This document shows, one piece after another, positions 8,411 through 16,451 of a stretch of 64,000 bases of DNA. Each line of letters starts with the position of its first letter. The first letter of the stretch is position 1. Made by a program: the position numbers and the translations under genes. The notes under the pieces are model-generated. The model saw only the letters and a list, made by a program, of their open reading frames with translations. It was not told the DNA's origin and did not search any database. The stretch comes from Pedococcus bigeumensis (GTDB lineage: Bacteria; Actinomycetota; Actinomycetes; Actinomycetales; Dermatophilaceae): the NCBI RefSeq assembly GCF_006438965.1, contig NZ_RCZM01000007.1, positions 1 through 64,000 on the forward strand, given 5' to 3'.

Positions 8411-8989
8411 ATGGCACACCTCTCCATCATCGGCACCGGCAACATGGGCCAGGCCATCGCGGCCGTGGCCGGGCGCGGCGGTCACACCGTCCAGCTGCTC
8501 GGTCAGGACGACGTAGCGACCCAGGTCACCGGCGACATCGTCGTCCTCGCCGTCCCGTACCCGGCCATCAGCGCTGTGCTCGCCCAGCGCGGCGAGAGCC
8601 TTGCCGGCAAGGTCGTCGTCGACATCACGAACCCGTTGAACTTCGAGACCTTCGACTCGCTCACGGTCCCGACAGGCAGCTCCGCGACCGCCGAGATCGC
8701 GGCCGCGCTCCCGCAGTCACGGGTCCTCAAGGCCTTCAACACCACGTTCGCCTCGACCCTGGCGAAGGGAACGGTCGGCGAGCTCACCACCACCGTCCTG
8801 ATCGCCGGCGACGACGCGGACGCCAAGTCCGTCCTGGCTGGTGTCATCACCTCGGGCGGTCTCGAGGCCATCGACGCCGGGTCGCTGGCGCGGGCCCACG
8901 AGCTCGAGGCGATCGGCTTCCTCCAGATCACCCTCGCGGCCAACGAGAAGATCGCCTGGACCGGCGGCTTCGGCATCGTCGCGGCCTGA
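8411..8989 (+). CDS. NADPH-dependent F420 reductase-like / dinucleotide-binding oxidoreductase
   Basis: A 192-residue Rossmann protein with GTGNMGQAIA at its N-terminus, VVVDITNP in the middle, and LKAFNTTFA, the pattern of the COG2085 'predicted dinucleotide-binding' group that includes F420:NADP oxidoreductases. It has GGAG ahead of the ATG and is the first gene of a three-gene operon controlled by the divergent MarR. A paralogue lies at 10349-10963. Whether it uses F420 or another acceptor cannot be seen; a role in reducing a quinone-like or aldehyde substrate fits the neighbours. Confidence 0.8.
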   Translation: MAHLSIIGTGNMGQAIAAVAGRGGHTVQLLGQDDVATQVTGDIVVLAVPYPAISAVLAQRGESLAGKVVVDITNPLNFETFDSLTVPTGSSATAEIAAALPQSRVLKAFNTTFASTLAKGTVGELTTTVLIAGDDADAKSVLAGVITSGGLEAIDAGSLARAHELEAIGFLQITLAANEKIAWTGGFGIVAA

Positions 8990-9040
8990 CAGAGCCTCCC
9001 TGGAAGCGACACCCGACCAGACAGCTCAGAAAGAAGTCTC

Positions 9041-9550
9041 ATGACCATCCAGGCTGTTCGCCTGAACCACGCGGTGCTGTTCGTCGCCGACCTCGAGCGC
9101 AGCATCGCCTTCTACGAGGCAGCGTTCGGAACCGAGATCGTGGCTCGCGAACCCCGCGCCAACGCAGCATTCCTGCGTATGCCGCGCTCTGGCAACCACC
9201 ACGACCTGGGCCTGTTCGGTGTCGGCGCCCAGCCCCCCCGGGGCCGGGGAGCCATCGGCCTGTACCACCTCGCGTGGCAGGTCGACACGATCGACGACCT
9301 CGAGCAGGCCAGGGCGACGCTGTCCGATCTGGATGCCTACACGGGCGAGTCCAGCCACGGTGCGACCAAGAGCGTGTACGGCCAAGACCCCGACGGCAAC
9401 GAGTTCGAGGTCATGTGGATGGTCCCGAAGCAGAGCTGGGGCGAGTTCGCCAACGCAGCCCCGGTCGACCGGCTCGACCTGGCCGCCGAGGTCGACCAGT
9501 GGCGCGGCGTTCGCACCGCAGCCGAACTCGTCCCCCTGGACGCACGATGA
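9041..9550 (+). CDS. VOC (glyoxalase/ring-cleaving dioxygenase-like) protein
   Basis: A 169-residue vicinal-oxygen-chelate protein with paired beta-alpha-beta-beta-beta modules. Probable metal ligands are His10 (RLNHAVLFV), the His in LYHLAW and the Glu in NEFEVMW, and the YGQDPDGNEFEV signature is typical of catechol 2,3-dioxygenase-like members. It ends in ATGA overlap with the esterase gene. In the comparable mhqNOD operon the MhqO protein is a VOC ring-cleaving dioxygenase, which makes the same role plausible here. Confidence 0.82.
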   Translation: MTIQAVRLNHAVLFVADLERSIAFYEAAFGTEIVAREPRANAAFLRMPRSGNHHDLGLFGVGAQPPRGRGAIGLYHLAWQVDTIDDLEQARATLSDLDAYTGESSHGATKSVYGQDPDGNEFEVMWMVPKQSWGEFANAAPVDRLDLAAEVDQWRGVRTAAELVPLDAR

Positions 9551-10260
9551 CCGCCTTCGCGCCGCCAACCGTGGCTTTCCACGGCAGCACCGACCCGAAC
9601 GCGCCGTTGGTCGTGCTGCTGCACGGACGGGGATCTCACGAGCGGGAGATCATCTCGCTCGCGCCCCACCTTCCCGAAGGTGTCACCTATGCGGCTGTCC
9701 GCGCGCCCATCGCCGAAGGTGGCGGGTTCGCGTGGTTCGCCAACCGTGGCATCGGCCGCCCTGTCGCAGCGTCCCTGAGCGAGACGATGGCCTGGTTCCG
9801 TGAGTGGCTCGAGGGCGTTGCACCGGCAGGTCGACCCGTCGTCGTGGTCGGCTTCAGCGGCGGTGCGGCCGTTGCTGGCGGGCTCGTCCTCTCGGACCCG
9901 GCAAGGTATGCCGGCGCGGCGATCCTGTACGGAACGTTGCCCTTCGACGCTGGTGCCCCCGTCACTCCCTCGCGGCTTGCTCACACCCCGGTGTTCGTTG
10001 CTCAGGGTGACGCCGACCAGGTCATCCCCCGTGAGCTGCTCGACCGCACGTGGACGTACTTGCTGACCGAGTCCGGTGCCCCGGTCGAGGCCCACCGCGA
10101 CCCCGGTGGTCACGGGATCACTGCCGGGACTTTGCACCGGTTCGCCGGCTGGCTGCACGCCCGCCTGAACTTCCTTGCTGACAACCCGACCGTGACGGTC
10201 CTCGAGCAGGAGCCACGACGGCTCGCTGCACCTGGCCCCACCCCGGCAGCTGGCGGCTGA
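9547..10260 (+). CDS. Phospholipase/carboxylesterase-family alpha/beta hydrolase (MhqD-like)
   Basis: A 237-residue alpha/beta hydrolase. It shows the oxyanion HGRGSHE segment near residue 26, nucleophile Ser104 in GFSGG, the acid in GDADQ (about 155-157) and catalytic His189 in GGHG. The start is the ATG overlapping the VOC stop codon. This is the PF02230 carboxylesterase type found as MhqD/MhqE in quinone-detoxification operons. The last 30 residues are Pro-rich and not part of the fold. The true ester substrate is unknown. Confidence 0.85.
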   Translation: MTAFAPPTVAFHGSTDPNAPLVVLLHGRGSHEREIISLAPHLPEGVTYAAVRAPIAEGGGFAWFANRGIGRPVAASLSETMAWFREWLEGVAPAGRPVVVVGFSGGAAVAGGLVLSDPARYAGAAILYGTLPFDAGAPVTPSRLAHTPVFVAQGDADQVIPRELLDRTWTYLLTESGAPVEAHRDPGGHGITAGTLHRFAGWLHARLNFLADNPTVTVLEQEPRRLAAPGPTPAAGG

Positions 10261-10304
10261 TCACCACGCGTCGCTGTGGGCATCCACCCTGCCAGACAGC
10301 GCAA

Positions 10305-10343
10305 GAAGGGCCCTCGAGCAGCAACCGCTGACGAGGGCCCTTC
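10305..10343. terminator. Bidirectional terminator between convergent genes
   Basis: A perfect 12-bp stem (10305-10316 with 10332-10343) around a 15-base loop lies between the convergent 3' ends at 10260 and 10349, and can serve both transcripts. Confidence 0.6.
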
Positions 10344-10348
10344 GCCAT

Positions 10349-10963
10349 TCACGCGTTGACGCCGAGGGAGAAGTTGAACCCCAGGCCGGCCCGGGCCAGG
10401 CCCATCTCCAGCAGGCCGGCGCCCTCGAGCCAGTGCGCCATGCTCAAGTCACCGGCGTCCCGGGGGCGATGTCCGAGGCTCTCGACGAACGCTGCGACGC
10501 GTGCCTTGGCGTGCGGGTCGTCGCCGGCCATGAAGACATCCACCGGGTCGCCCGCGCCCAGGACGTGGCTGAACAGGGTGTTGAACGCCTTGACGACATG
10601 CGTGCTTGCGGGGGCTGCCTCGGCAACCATCTGCGCGACCGAGGTGTCGTGGCCGACGGCCAGCCCGGTGGCGTCGGCGTTGAACGGGTTCGTGATGTCG
10701 ACGACGATCTTGTCGGCAAGCGCCTCCCCGTACTCGCTGACAACCGGTACGGCTCCGGCGAACAGCACGGCGAGGATGACGATCTCCCCGGTCGGCGCGG
10801 CGCCCCACGTTCCTGTGGTGGCGCCGTCACCCAGCGCCCGGGCCAGCGCCCGGGCCTTGTCCGCATCCCGACCGATGACTTCGACGGTGTTGCCGCCCTT
10901 GAGGGCCAGGGCGCCGATGGCGCTGGCCATGTTTCCCGATCCGATGATGCTGATGCTGCTCAT
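10349..10963 (-). CDS. NADPH-dependent F420 reductase-like oxidoreductase, paralogue
   Basis: A 204-residue Rossmann protein starting MSSISIIGSGNMASAIG, with GEIVILAV, IVVDITNP and HVVKAFNTLF as in the protein at 8411, so both belong to COG2085. AAGGAG precedes the ATG at 10963. It is transcribed away from the TetR gene at 11195, with a 17-bp inverted repeat between, so TetR probably represses it. Two paralogues only 1.4 kb apart under different regulators suggest separate inducers for similar chemistry. Confidence 0.82.
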   Translation of the reverse strand: MSSISIIGSGNMASAIGALALKGGNTVEVIGRDADKARALARALGDGATTGTWGAAPTGEIVILAVLFAGAVPVVSEYGEALADKIVVDITNPFNADATGLAVGHDTSVAQMVAEAAPASTHVVKAFNTLFSHVLGAGDPVDVFMAGDDPHAKARVAAFVESLGHRPRDAGDLSMAHWLEGAGLLEMGLARAGLGFNFSLGVNA

Positions 10964-11033
10964 GATGTGCTCCTTCGTGGTGTCTGTCTCGGTTGGCCGT
11001 GAGGTCGAGGGGTGGTCGATCTGACCTCTAAGG

Positions 11034-11078
11034 TGAGGCACCCCTCCGGTCGTGAGGTTGAACCGGAGGAGTGCCTCA
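11034..11078. promoter_or_regulatory. Large inverted repeat between reductase and TetR genes, probable operator
   Basis: TGAGGCACCCCTCCGGT (11034-11050) is repeated in inverted orientation at 11062-11078 with one mismatch, separated by 11 bases. It is in the divergent promoter region 70 bp upstream of the reductase start. Because each 17-bp arm is long, it could be two operator half-sites for the TetR protein or an RNA hairpin in the reductase leader; the position favours the operator. Confidence 0.6.
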
Positions 11079-11194
11079 GGTATTCCGCGACGGCGTCGTG
11101 GACCGATTCCTGAGTGGTCTCGTCGCTGGCGTTGGTCCGGCCTTCCTGGGTCGGAACCGGAGGGGACCCTCAGCTCTCGAGGTAGATTGGCTAC

Positions 11195-11857
11195 GTGACC
11201 ATCGGCGAGGTTGAGCGGACGCGGGCGCCACTGCGCCGAGACGCCCAGGAGCGCCACGACAGGCTCCTCGCCGCGGCGCGGCGGGAGTTCGCCGCCCAAG
11301 GCGTGGCTGCCTCCTTGGAGAGGATCGCGCGCGACGCCGGTGTCGCCATCGGAACCCTGTACCGCCATTTCCCGACCCGCTTGGACCTGCTCATGGCGGC
11401 CCTCGAGCCTCGACTTCGGGAGTTCACCGACGGGTCCGAGAAGGCCATGGAGATCGACGACCCGTGGGAAGGGTTCGTCTCCTACCTGGAGAACCTGTTT
11501 CGCGTGCAGGCGGGAGACCGAGGATTCAACGACTTCCTCTCCCGCCGCTTCCCCGGCAGCCCTGAGACCGAGCGCATCCACGACCAGATGTGCCGACAGA
11601 TCGAAGAGGTGCTCACCCGGGCGCAAGAAGCCGGCGAGGCACGCCCGGACATCACCCAGGCCGACATCGTCAACCTGATCTGGTCCAACGGCCGGATGAT
11701 GGACGCCACCAGCACCACTGCGCCCACGGCATGGCGGCGTCCCCTCTACCTCATGCTCGACGCCTACCGGGCCGAGCGGGCACACCCGATCCCCGAGCCG
11801 CCAATGACCGACAAGCAGCTCTACGACGCCATGGTCCATCTCAGCACGGCGGGCTGA
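11195..11857 (+). CDS. TetR-family transcriptional regulator
   Basis: A 220-residue TetR protein. The N-terminal helix-turn-helix spans about residues 20-65 (LLAAARREFAAQG, then LERIARDAGVAIGTLYRHFPTR), followed by an all-helical ligand domain. The start is GTG at 11195. Divergent from the reductase at 10963, with a large dyad between, it most likely represses that gene and itself. The inducer is unknown. Confidence 0.88.
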   Translation: MTIGEVERTRAPLRRDAQERHDRLLAAARREFAAQGVAASLERIARDAGVAIGTLYRHFPTRLDLLMAALEPRLREFTDGSEKAMEIDDPWEGFVSYLENLFRVQAGDRGFNDFLSRRFPGSPETERIHDQMCRQIEEVLTRAQEAGEARPDITQADIVNLIWSNGRMMDATSTTAPTAWRRPLYLMLDAYRAERAHPIPEPPMTDKQLYDAMVHLSTAG

Positions 11858-12027
11858 ATGGAGACCGCTCGGGAGATCACACCAACAGGGCGTGCTGAAG
11901 GGTCTCGCTGAGCCGGGTCAGCTTGCTGCGCGATGGTCGGGCCGGTGCTGCCAACCGCAACCGCGTCCCGCGCGTCACAGAGGGTGGCGGGCAACCGCCC
12001 ACCGCAACCGACCAGGGGGTCACTCCC

Positions 12028-12534
12028 ATGACGAAGAAACTGATCCTCACCATGACGTCCGCTGCCGCACTGACGGTCGCCACGCTCGTCCTGGCGCCAT
12101 CGTCGGCACAGGCCGCCACCCCCCGCTGCACCAACGCCAAGCTGGCGGCGAGCCTCGTCAACGTCCAGGGCGCCGCCGGCAGCCGGATCGGCGACCTGCG
12201 CCTGACGAACATCAGCCGGGGCCAGTGCTGGACGCGGGGCTACCCGGGTGTCTCGTATGTCGGCTTGGGCAACGGCACCCAGATCGGACGCGCGGCTACC
12301 TGGGACGCCGGCGCGGTCACGACGATCACCTTGGCACCCAGGCAGCACGCCGACGCGCCGATCCGCCTGGTCAACGTGCACAACTATGCCGCCTCCGTAT
12401 GCCGTCCCACGCCAGTGGACGGACTGCGCGTCTACGTGCCCGGCTCCACGCTCGCGAAGTTCATCCCCTACCGGACGACGGGCTGCCGGTCCACGAGTAT
12501 CACGACGCTCTTCGTCAAGCCGCTGGCCCGCTAG
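12028..12534 (+). CDS. Secreted DUF4232 domain protein
   Basis: A 168-residue exported protein. The signal peptide runs MTKKLILTM to an AQA cleavage site near residue 30, and the mature part matches the actinobacterial DUF4232 pattern (a C-T-N-A-K-L start, GDLRLTNISRGQC, GYPGVSYVG). Conserved cysteines (CTNAK, QCW, VCRP, GCRS) could form two disulphides outside the cell. The start is ATG 12028 because the signal peptide begins there; earlier codons are not protein-like. Function of the family is not known. Confidence 0.85.
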   Translation: MTKKLILTMTSAAALTVATLVLAPSSAQAATPRCTNAKLAASLVNVQGAAGSRIGDLRLTNISRGQCWTRGYPGVSYVGLGNGTQIGRAATWDAGAVTTITLAPRQHADAPIRLVNVHNYAASVCRPTPVDGLRVYVPGSTLAKFIPYRTTGCRSTSITTLFVKPLAR

Positions 12535-12601
12535 AGGCCCGCTGTACCGGCGCGATCGAAGGCTGCCGCGCCGGTGACCGGCCTGGCGACGTCTCCACGA
12601 G

Positions 12602-15600
12602 TCAGCCGTTGGCTGAGCGAGAGCCTCGCTTGGTGGCCGACTTGGTGGCTCGCTTGCCCGCGGCTTCGGCGGACTTGGCGGCCGCCTTGGTGGCCCGCTT
12701 CTTCGGTGGTTTGAGTGGCGGAAGGCCTGGGATGGGGAACTGCGGACGGTGCTCGTGCCCGCCCATCTGGTGGTGTGAGCCGACGATGATCTTGGGTGGG
12801 GCGAGCGGGAGCCGGTCGAGGTGGACCCACAGGGCGACAGAAGGGATGTCGCAGTCATCGACGACGAAGAGCAGGTACCACCCGGGTGGCGCGAGGTTGG
12901 GGTTGTCGGTGACCTCGACGGTGAGGCTGCAGGCGTCGCGGCACACGATGGGCAGGTCGACGAGGCGCTGGCTGGTGTCGGCGGAGTGGGTGGTGGCCAT
13001 GGGGCGCACCAGATGGGCCCACTTCACGGTCATGGACGACGGGGTGCTCACCTCGACCGTGGTGCCATACCGCCACTCGGTCGGCGCGGAGTCCAGCACC
13101 GGCCGCGGTCCCCGGAACAGGTAGGGCGGGTGGTAGAGCTCGAGCCGCAGCTCGTCGTCGCCGCGGTCCGGGTTGGACCCAGCCGTGACCACGCGGCCGT
13201 CGGGGAGCAGCAGGGCGATGGAGTGGTAGAGCCGGGACACGGTCGCCTCGGCAACGGACCGCATGGTGTTGGTGGCCGGGTCGTAGATCTCGGCGAGTTG
13301 TACGGCGTCGGCCCTGGTCTCACCGTGCAGACCACCTCCGGTGACCAGGACGGTCCGGTCGGGAAGGATCACCGAGTTGCAGAGCCCACGCGCCTTGGCC
13401 AGGTCGGGGCCGGGGTGGAAGGCCGCCCCGCCCGGTCCGGAGGACAGGTCGATGATGTCGGTGCGCTTGGTGGACGAGGGGGCGCCGCCTCCGCCGATGA
13501 CCATGACCCGCTGGGCCTGGGCGGGTGGCAGCAGGATGCTGCTGCCCTGGTCCCTCTTGGCCTTGTCGCGCAGCCCGGACACGGTCTGCTCGGCTCCCGT
13601 GAACGGGTTGATGGCGCGACCTTCGACGGTGGCGTTGCCCAGCTGACCGCCGGTGTAGAACAGGTGGCCGTCCTTCAGGAGCAGCAGGTGCGGGTAGAGC
13701 GGGAGGCTGGTGGTGTTCGGCAGCGGGCGCCACCCGATGGCAGGGTCGAAGACCTCGTTGGGCGCCTGGATGCCGGAGCTGACGACGGCTCGGCCGTCGC
13801 CCATGGTCACGAGGGTGGGGTACCAGCGGTGGGCGTCCATGTCGTCCACGCGGATCCATTGCCGCAGCTGCGGGTCGAACAGGTAGGTGGCCTGTGAGCC
13901 GACGAAGTCGTCGTACTTGTCCGTGCCGCCGGCCACGAGCACCTTGCCGTCGGAGAGCACGGTCTGACTGGAGCAGAACACGTCGAAGGGGCAGCCAGGG
14001 TCGTAGAAGGTGCCCTCCTGGTAGTCCCACACGACGCTCCTGACGAGGTGCGCGTTGAAGTTGGGGACGTTGTTGCCGGAGCCGGCAAAGAAGAGCACCT
14101 GTCCGGTGTGCATGAGGACGGCGTGGACCGCCAGGACGTGGGAGTCGACGGGCAGCAGCTCCCAGTAGCCGGTGTCGGCCAGGTCGCACACGTCGATCGG
14201 CCGCGCGTCCGGCATACCGGGCATGGTCATGACTGGCATGGCGGGCACTCCCGGCGTACCCGCGGTGGGCGTCACCGGACCGTGCAGAGGCAGGTGCATC
14301 GCGTCCGTGAGTGCGTCCCGGGCGAGGCCTGTCGTGCTGGCGCGGGCCGCGCTCCGTGCGGGATGCAGATGCCCCGGACCGGTCTGGTGTCCGTCGTCCG
14401 TGGCGTCGCCGGGGCCATGGTCGTCGGCTCCGTCGTCGCCGGCGCCGTGGCCGTGGCGGCCCCCGTGGGTGTGGTGCCCGCCGACGCGTTCGCACACCTC
14501 GCACGGCTCCGCCGCATCGTGGCCGCAGCAGCGTCCGGTGCCGTGGTCGTGTCCGCAGCACCGCCCGCCGGGCTTGCCCGGCGGGTGGGCATGGTCGTGC
14601 GGGCACTGCTTGGGGTCACAGTCGGTGCCGTCATGGGCGGTGACCCCGTGGTGGCGGGCCGGGTGGCCGGGGTGGTCATCGTCGTCCTCGGGTATGCCGC
14701 AGCACGGGTTGTGCGGCTTGGTGTGCGTGTGCGGGTGGTCGTGGTCGCCGGTGGCACAGTCGCCGCACCGGACCAGGTCGACCCAGTCGAGGTCGTTGCG
14801 CCCGTCGTCCAGTGGCAGCCTCAGGTCCGACGACCAAGCTGTCTTGGGATCGACCCAGACCCAGTCGCGGGCGCGAACCAGGCCGGCGAGGCCGGCCATC
14901 ATGTGCTCCTCGAGGTGGCAATGGAACAGGAAGTCGCCCTTCACCCGCACCCGGCAGGCGTCGTCCGGGGGGTCGCACTGCAGGTCCTGGAGCTCGCACG
15001 GCAGGCGCAGGGCAGCAGGCACGATGGTGTCGGCGGTGAACCCCTCGGCCGGGCTCAGGCCGTGCACGTCGGCCGCGCCGGCCGGGGGTGCGGGGAGCGC
15101 CCACCGGGCTGAGTGCGGGTGGAAGTTGTGCCACACGGATCCGAGGTCGAGGTTGACGACGTGCCACCGCAACCGCTGCCCGCTGTGTGCCTCGATGGTG
15201 GGAGTGTTGCCGACGAACGCGCGACCGTTGAGGCAGTAGGTCAGCGCGCCACCGCCGGGAGCGAGCACGATGTGGTCGAAGTTCTGCGCCAGCGTCCAGA
15301 TGACTTTCTTGCCCGGGCGGACGGACACGGCCTGCGGGACGAAGCTGTTGTCGTGGATGTCGACGGTGCGGTCCCCAGCAGGGGCTCCGGGGTCGACAGT
15401 GACCGTCCCGGACATCGTGGGCCCGTGGATCTTGCAGTGGTAGGCCACCACCCCGGCAGTCGTGAACGTGTGCTCGAAGGTCTGCATCGGCGTTGCCTTG
15501 TGCAGCACCGGGCTCTCGAAGGAGTCAGCTATGCTGGGCGCCTGCATGGCGTGCAGGAACATCGGGACGTCCAGCGCACGCGGCGCTGCGGGGTTGCGCA

Positions 15601-16174
15601 CGACCAGGGCGCCGAACAACCCGCGGTTGACGTTGGCCTGCACCATGTGGGTGTGGTCGTGGAAGGCCCACACCCCGACGGTCTCCTCGGTGACGTCGAA
15701 GCTGTAGGTCCAGCTCTGCCCCGGGAGGATCTCGTCGCTGCGCAGGCCACGGCGAGTGCCGACCCCGAACGGCCACGCGCCGTCTGAGTCGATGCCGTAC
15801 TTCACCCCGTGGACGTGCAGGCTGTGGCAGTCGTTGTCGGCGTTGAGCACGTGGATGTACAGCTGCTCGCCCGGTTCGGCATACAGGACAGCGCCGGGGA
15901 CCCTGCGGTACCACGGCGGCTCGTTGACGTCGGCCTCGACGAGCTTGGCGGTGTTCGGCGTCGTGTAGTGGTCGTCGAGGTACTCCCGGTAGACGAGGGC
16001 GTTGACCGTGGTGGCGGCGATCTCGGTGGGCTGGACGCGGCCTGTCTCGTGACCCATGCCGTACATGGCGTCGCGCCCGTACCTTCGGCTGCCGGCCACC
16101 GGAGCCAGCGGGCTGTACCCGCCCAGGGGTTCGATCTTCAGAAAGATGTCCCGTCGACGCAGACCTTCGGACAT
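12602..16174 (-). CDS. Fusion of multicopper oxidase and galactose/glyoxal-oxidase-like copper-radical oxidase
   Basis: A 1,190-residue protein; the start at 16174 has GGAGG just upstream. Residues about 1-445 are a multicopper oxidase with its four copper motifs: HSLHVHG (117-122), FHDHTH (171-176), HNFHPHS (349-355) and FHCHLEEHMM (417-426). A linker (about 470-605) holds about 25 His and 12 Cys. Residues about 660-1130 are a kelch propeller plus C-terminal E-set domain. They hold every galactose-oxidase active-site residue: Cys734 (FCSSQ), Tyr785 (HRWYPT), Tyr983-His984 (LYHSI) and His1063 (TTHSADTSQ). The last 30 residues are a Lys/Ala-rich tail. I see no signal peptide or Tat motif. Substrates are unknown. 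Confidence 0.88.
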   Translation of the reverse strand: MSEGLRRRDIFLKIEPLGGYSPLAPVAGSRRYGRDAMYGMGHETGRVQPTEIAATTVNALVYREYLDDHYTTPNTAKLVEADVNEPPWYRRVPGAVLYAEPGEQLYIHVLNADNDCHSLHVHGVKYGIDSDGAWPFGVGTRRGLRSDEILPGQSWTYSFDVTEETVGVWAFHDHTHMVQANVNRGLFGALVVRNPAAPRALDVPMFLHAMQAPSIADSFESPVLHKATPMQTFEHTFTTAGVVAYHCKIHGPTMSGTVTVDPGAPAGDRTVDIHDNSFVPQAVSVRPGKKVIWTLAQNFDHIVLAPGGGALTYCLNGRAFVGNTPTIEAHSGQRLRWHVVNLDLGSVWHNFHPHSARWALPAPPAGAADVHGLSPAEGFTADTIVPAALRLPCELQDLQCDPPDDACRVRVKGDFLFHCHLEEHMMAGLAGLVRARDWVWVDPKTAWSSDLRLPLDDGRNDLDWVDLVRCGDCATGDHDHPHTHTKPHNPCCGIPEDDDDHPGHPARHHGVTAHDGTDCDPKQCPHDHAHPPGKPGGRCCGHDHGTGRCCGHDAAEPCEVCERVGGHHTHGGRHGHGAGDDGADDHGPGDATDDGHQTGPGHLHPARSAARASTTGLARDALTDAMHLPLHGPVTPTAGTPGVPAMPVMTMPGMPDARPIDVCDLADTGYWELLPVDSHVLAVHAVLMHTGQVLFFAGSGNNVPNFNAHLVRSVVWDYQEGTFYDPGCPFDVFCSSQTVLSDGKVLVAGGTDKYDDFVGSQATYLFDPQLRQWIRVDDMDAHRWYPTLVTMGDGRAVVSSGIQAPNEVFDPAIGWRPLPNTTSLPLYPHLLLLKDGHLFYTGGQLGNATVEGRAINPFTGAEQTVSGLRDKAKRDQGSSILLPPAQAQRVMVIGGGGAPSSTKRTDIIDLSSGPGGAAFHPGPDLAKARGLCNSVILPDRTVLVTGGGLHGETRADAVQLAEIYDPATNTMRSVAEATVSRLYHSIALLLPDGRVVTAGSNPDRGDDELRLELYHPPYLFRGPRPVLDSAPTEWRYGTTVEVSTPSSMTVKWAHLVRPMATTHSADTSQRLVDLPIVCRDACSLTVEVTDNPNLAPPGWYLLFVVDDCDIPSVALWVHLDRLPLAPPKIIVGSHHQMGGHEHRPQFPIPGLPPLKPPKKRATKAAAKSAEAAGKRATKSATKRGSRSANG

Positions 16175-16332
16175 GGCGCCCTCCTGTTCCATCGGCCGCC
16201 CACTGCGCAACAACGGCTGCGTTTAGGCGAAATTCACCCTATTGGCGCCGAGTTGCAGCTGGGATCCACCGTTTGCAGTAGATGACTGCGGACCCACGGG
16301 AATGGCGCCCGGGCCCCTTGTGGAGCGCCCGA

Positions 16333-16369
16333 AAGGGCCCTGACCAGCGCAAACGCGGTCGGGGCCCTT
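16333..16369. terminator. Terminator-like hairpin between divergent genes
   Basis: AAGGGCCC and GGGCCCTT ends close an imperfect GC-rich stem with a CAAA-type loop. It lies between two divergently transcribed genes, where no terminator is needed, so it may end a short leader transcript or insulate the promoters. Its sequence resembles the hairpin at 615-653. Confidence 0.4.
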
Positions 16370-16451
16370 CGTCATCTCGGCGCGACAGGGGTAGGTTGAA
16401 CCCGAAGTGCGGCGCCGTCGGTGTCCTCACCCCGAGCCATGGGAGCCATTG

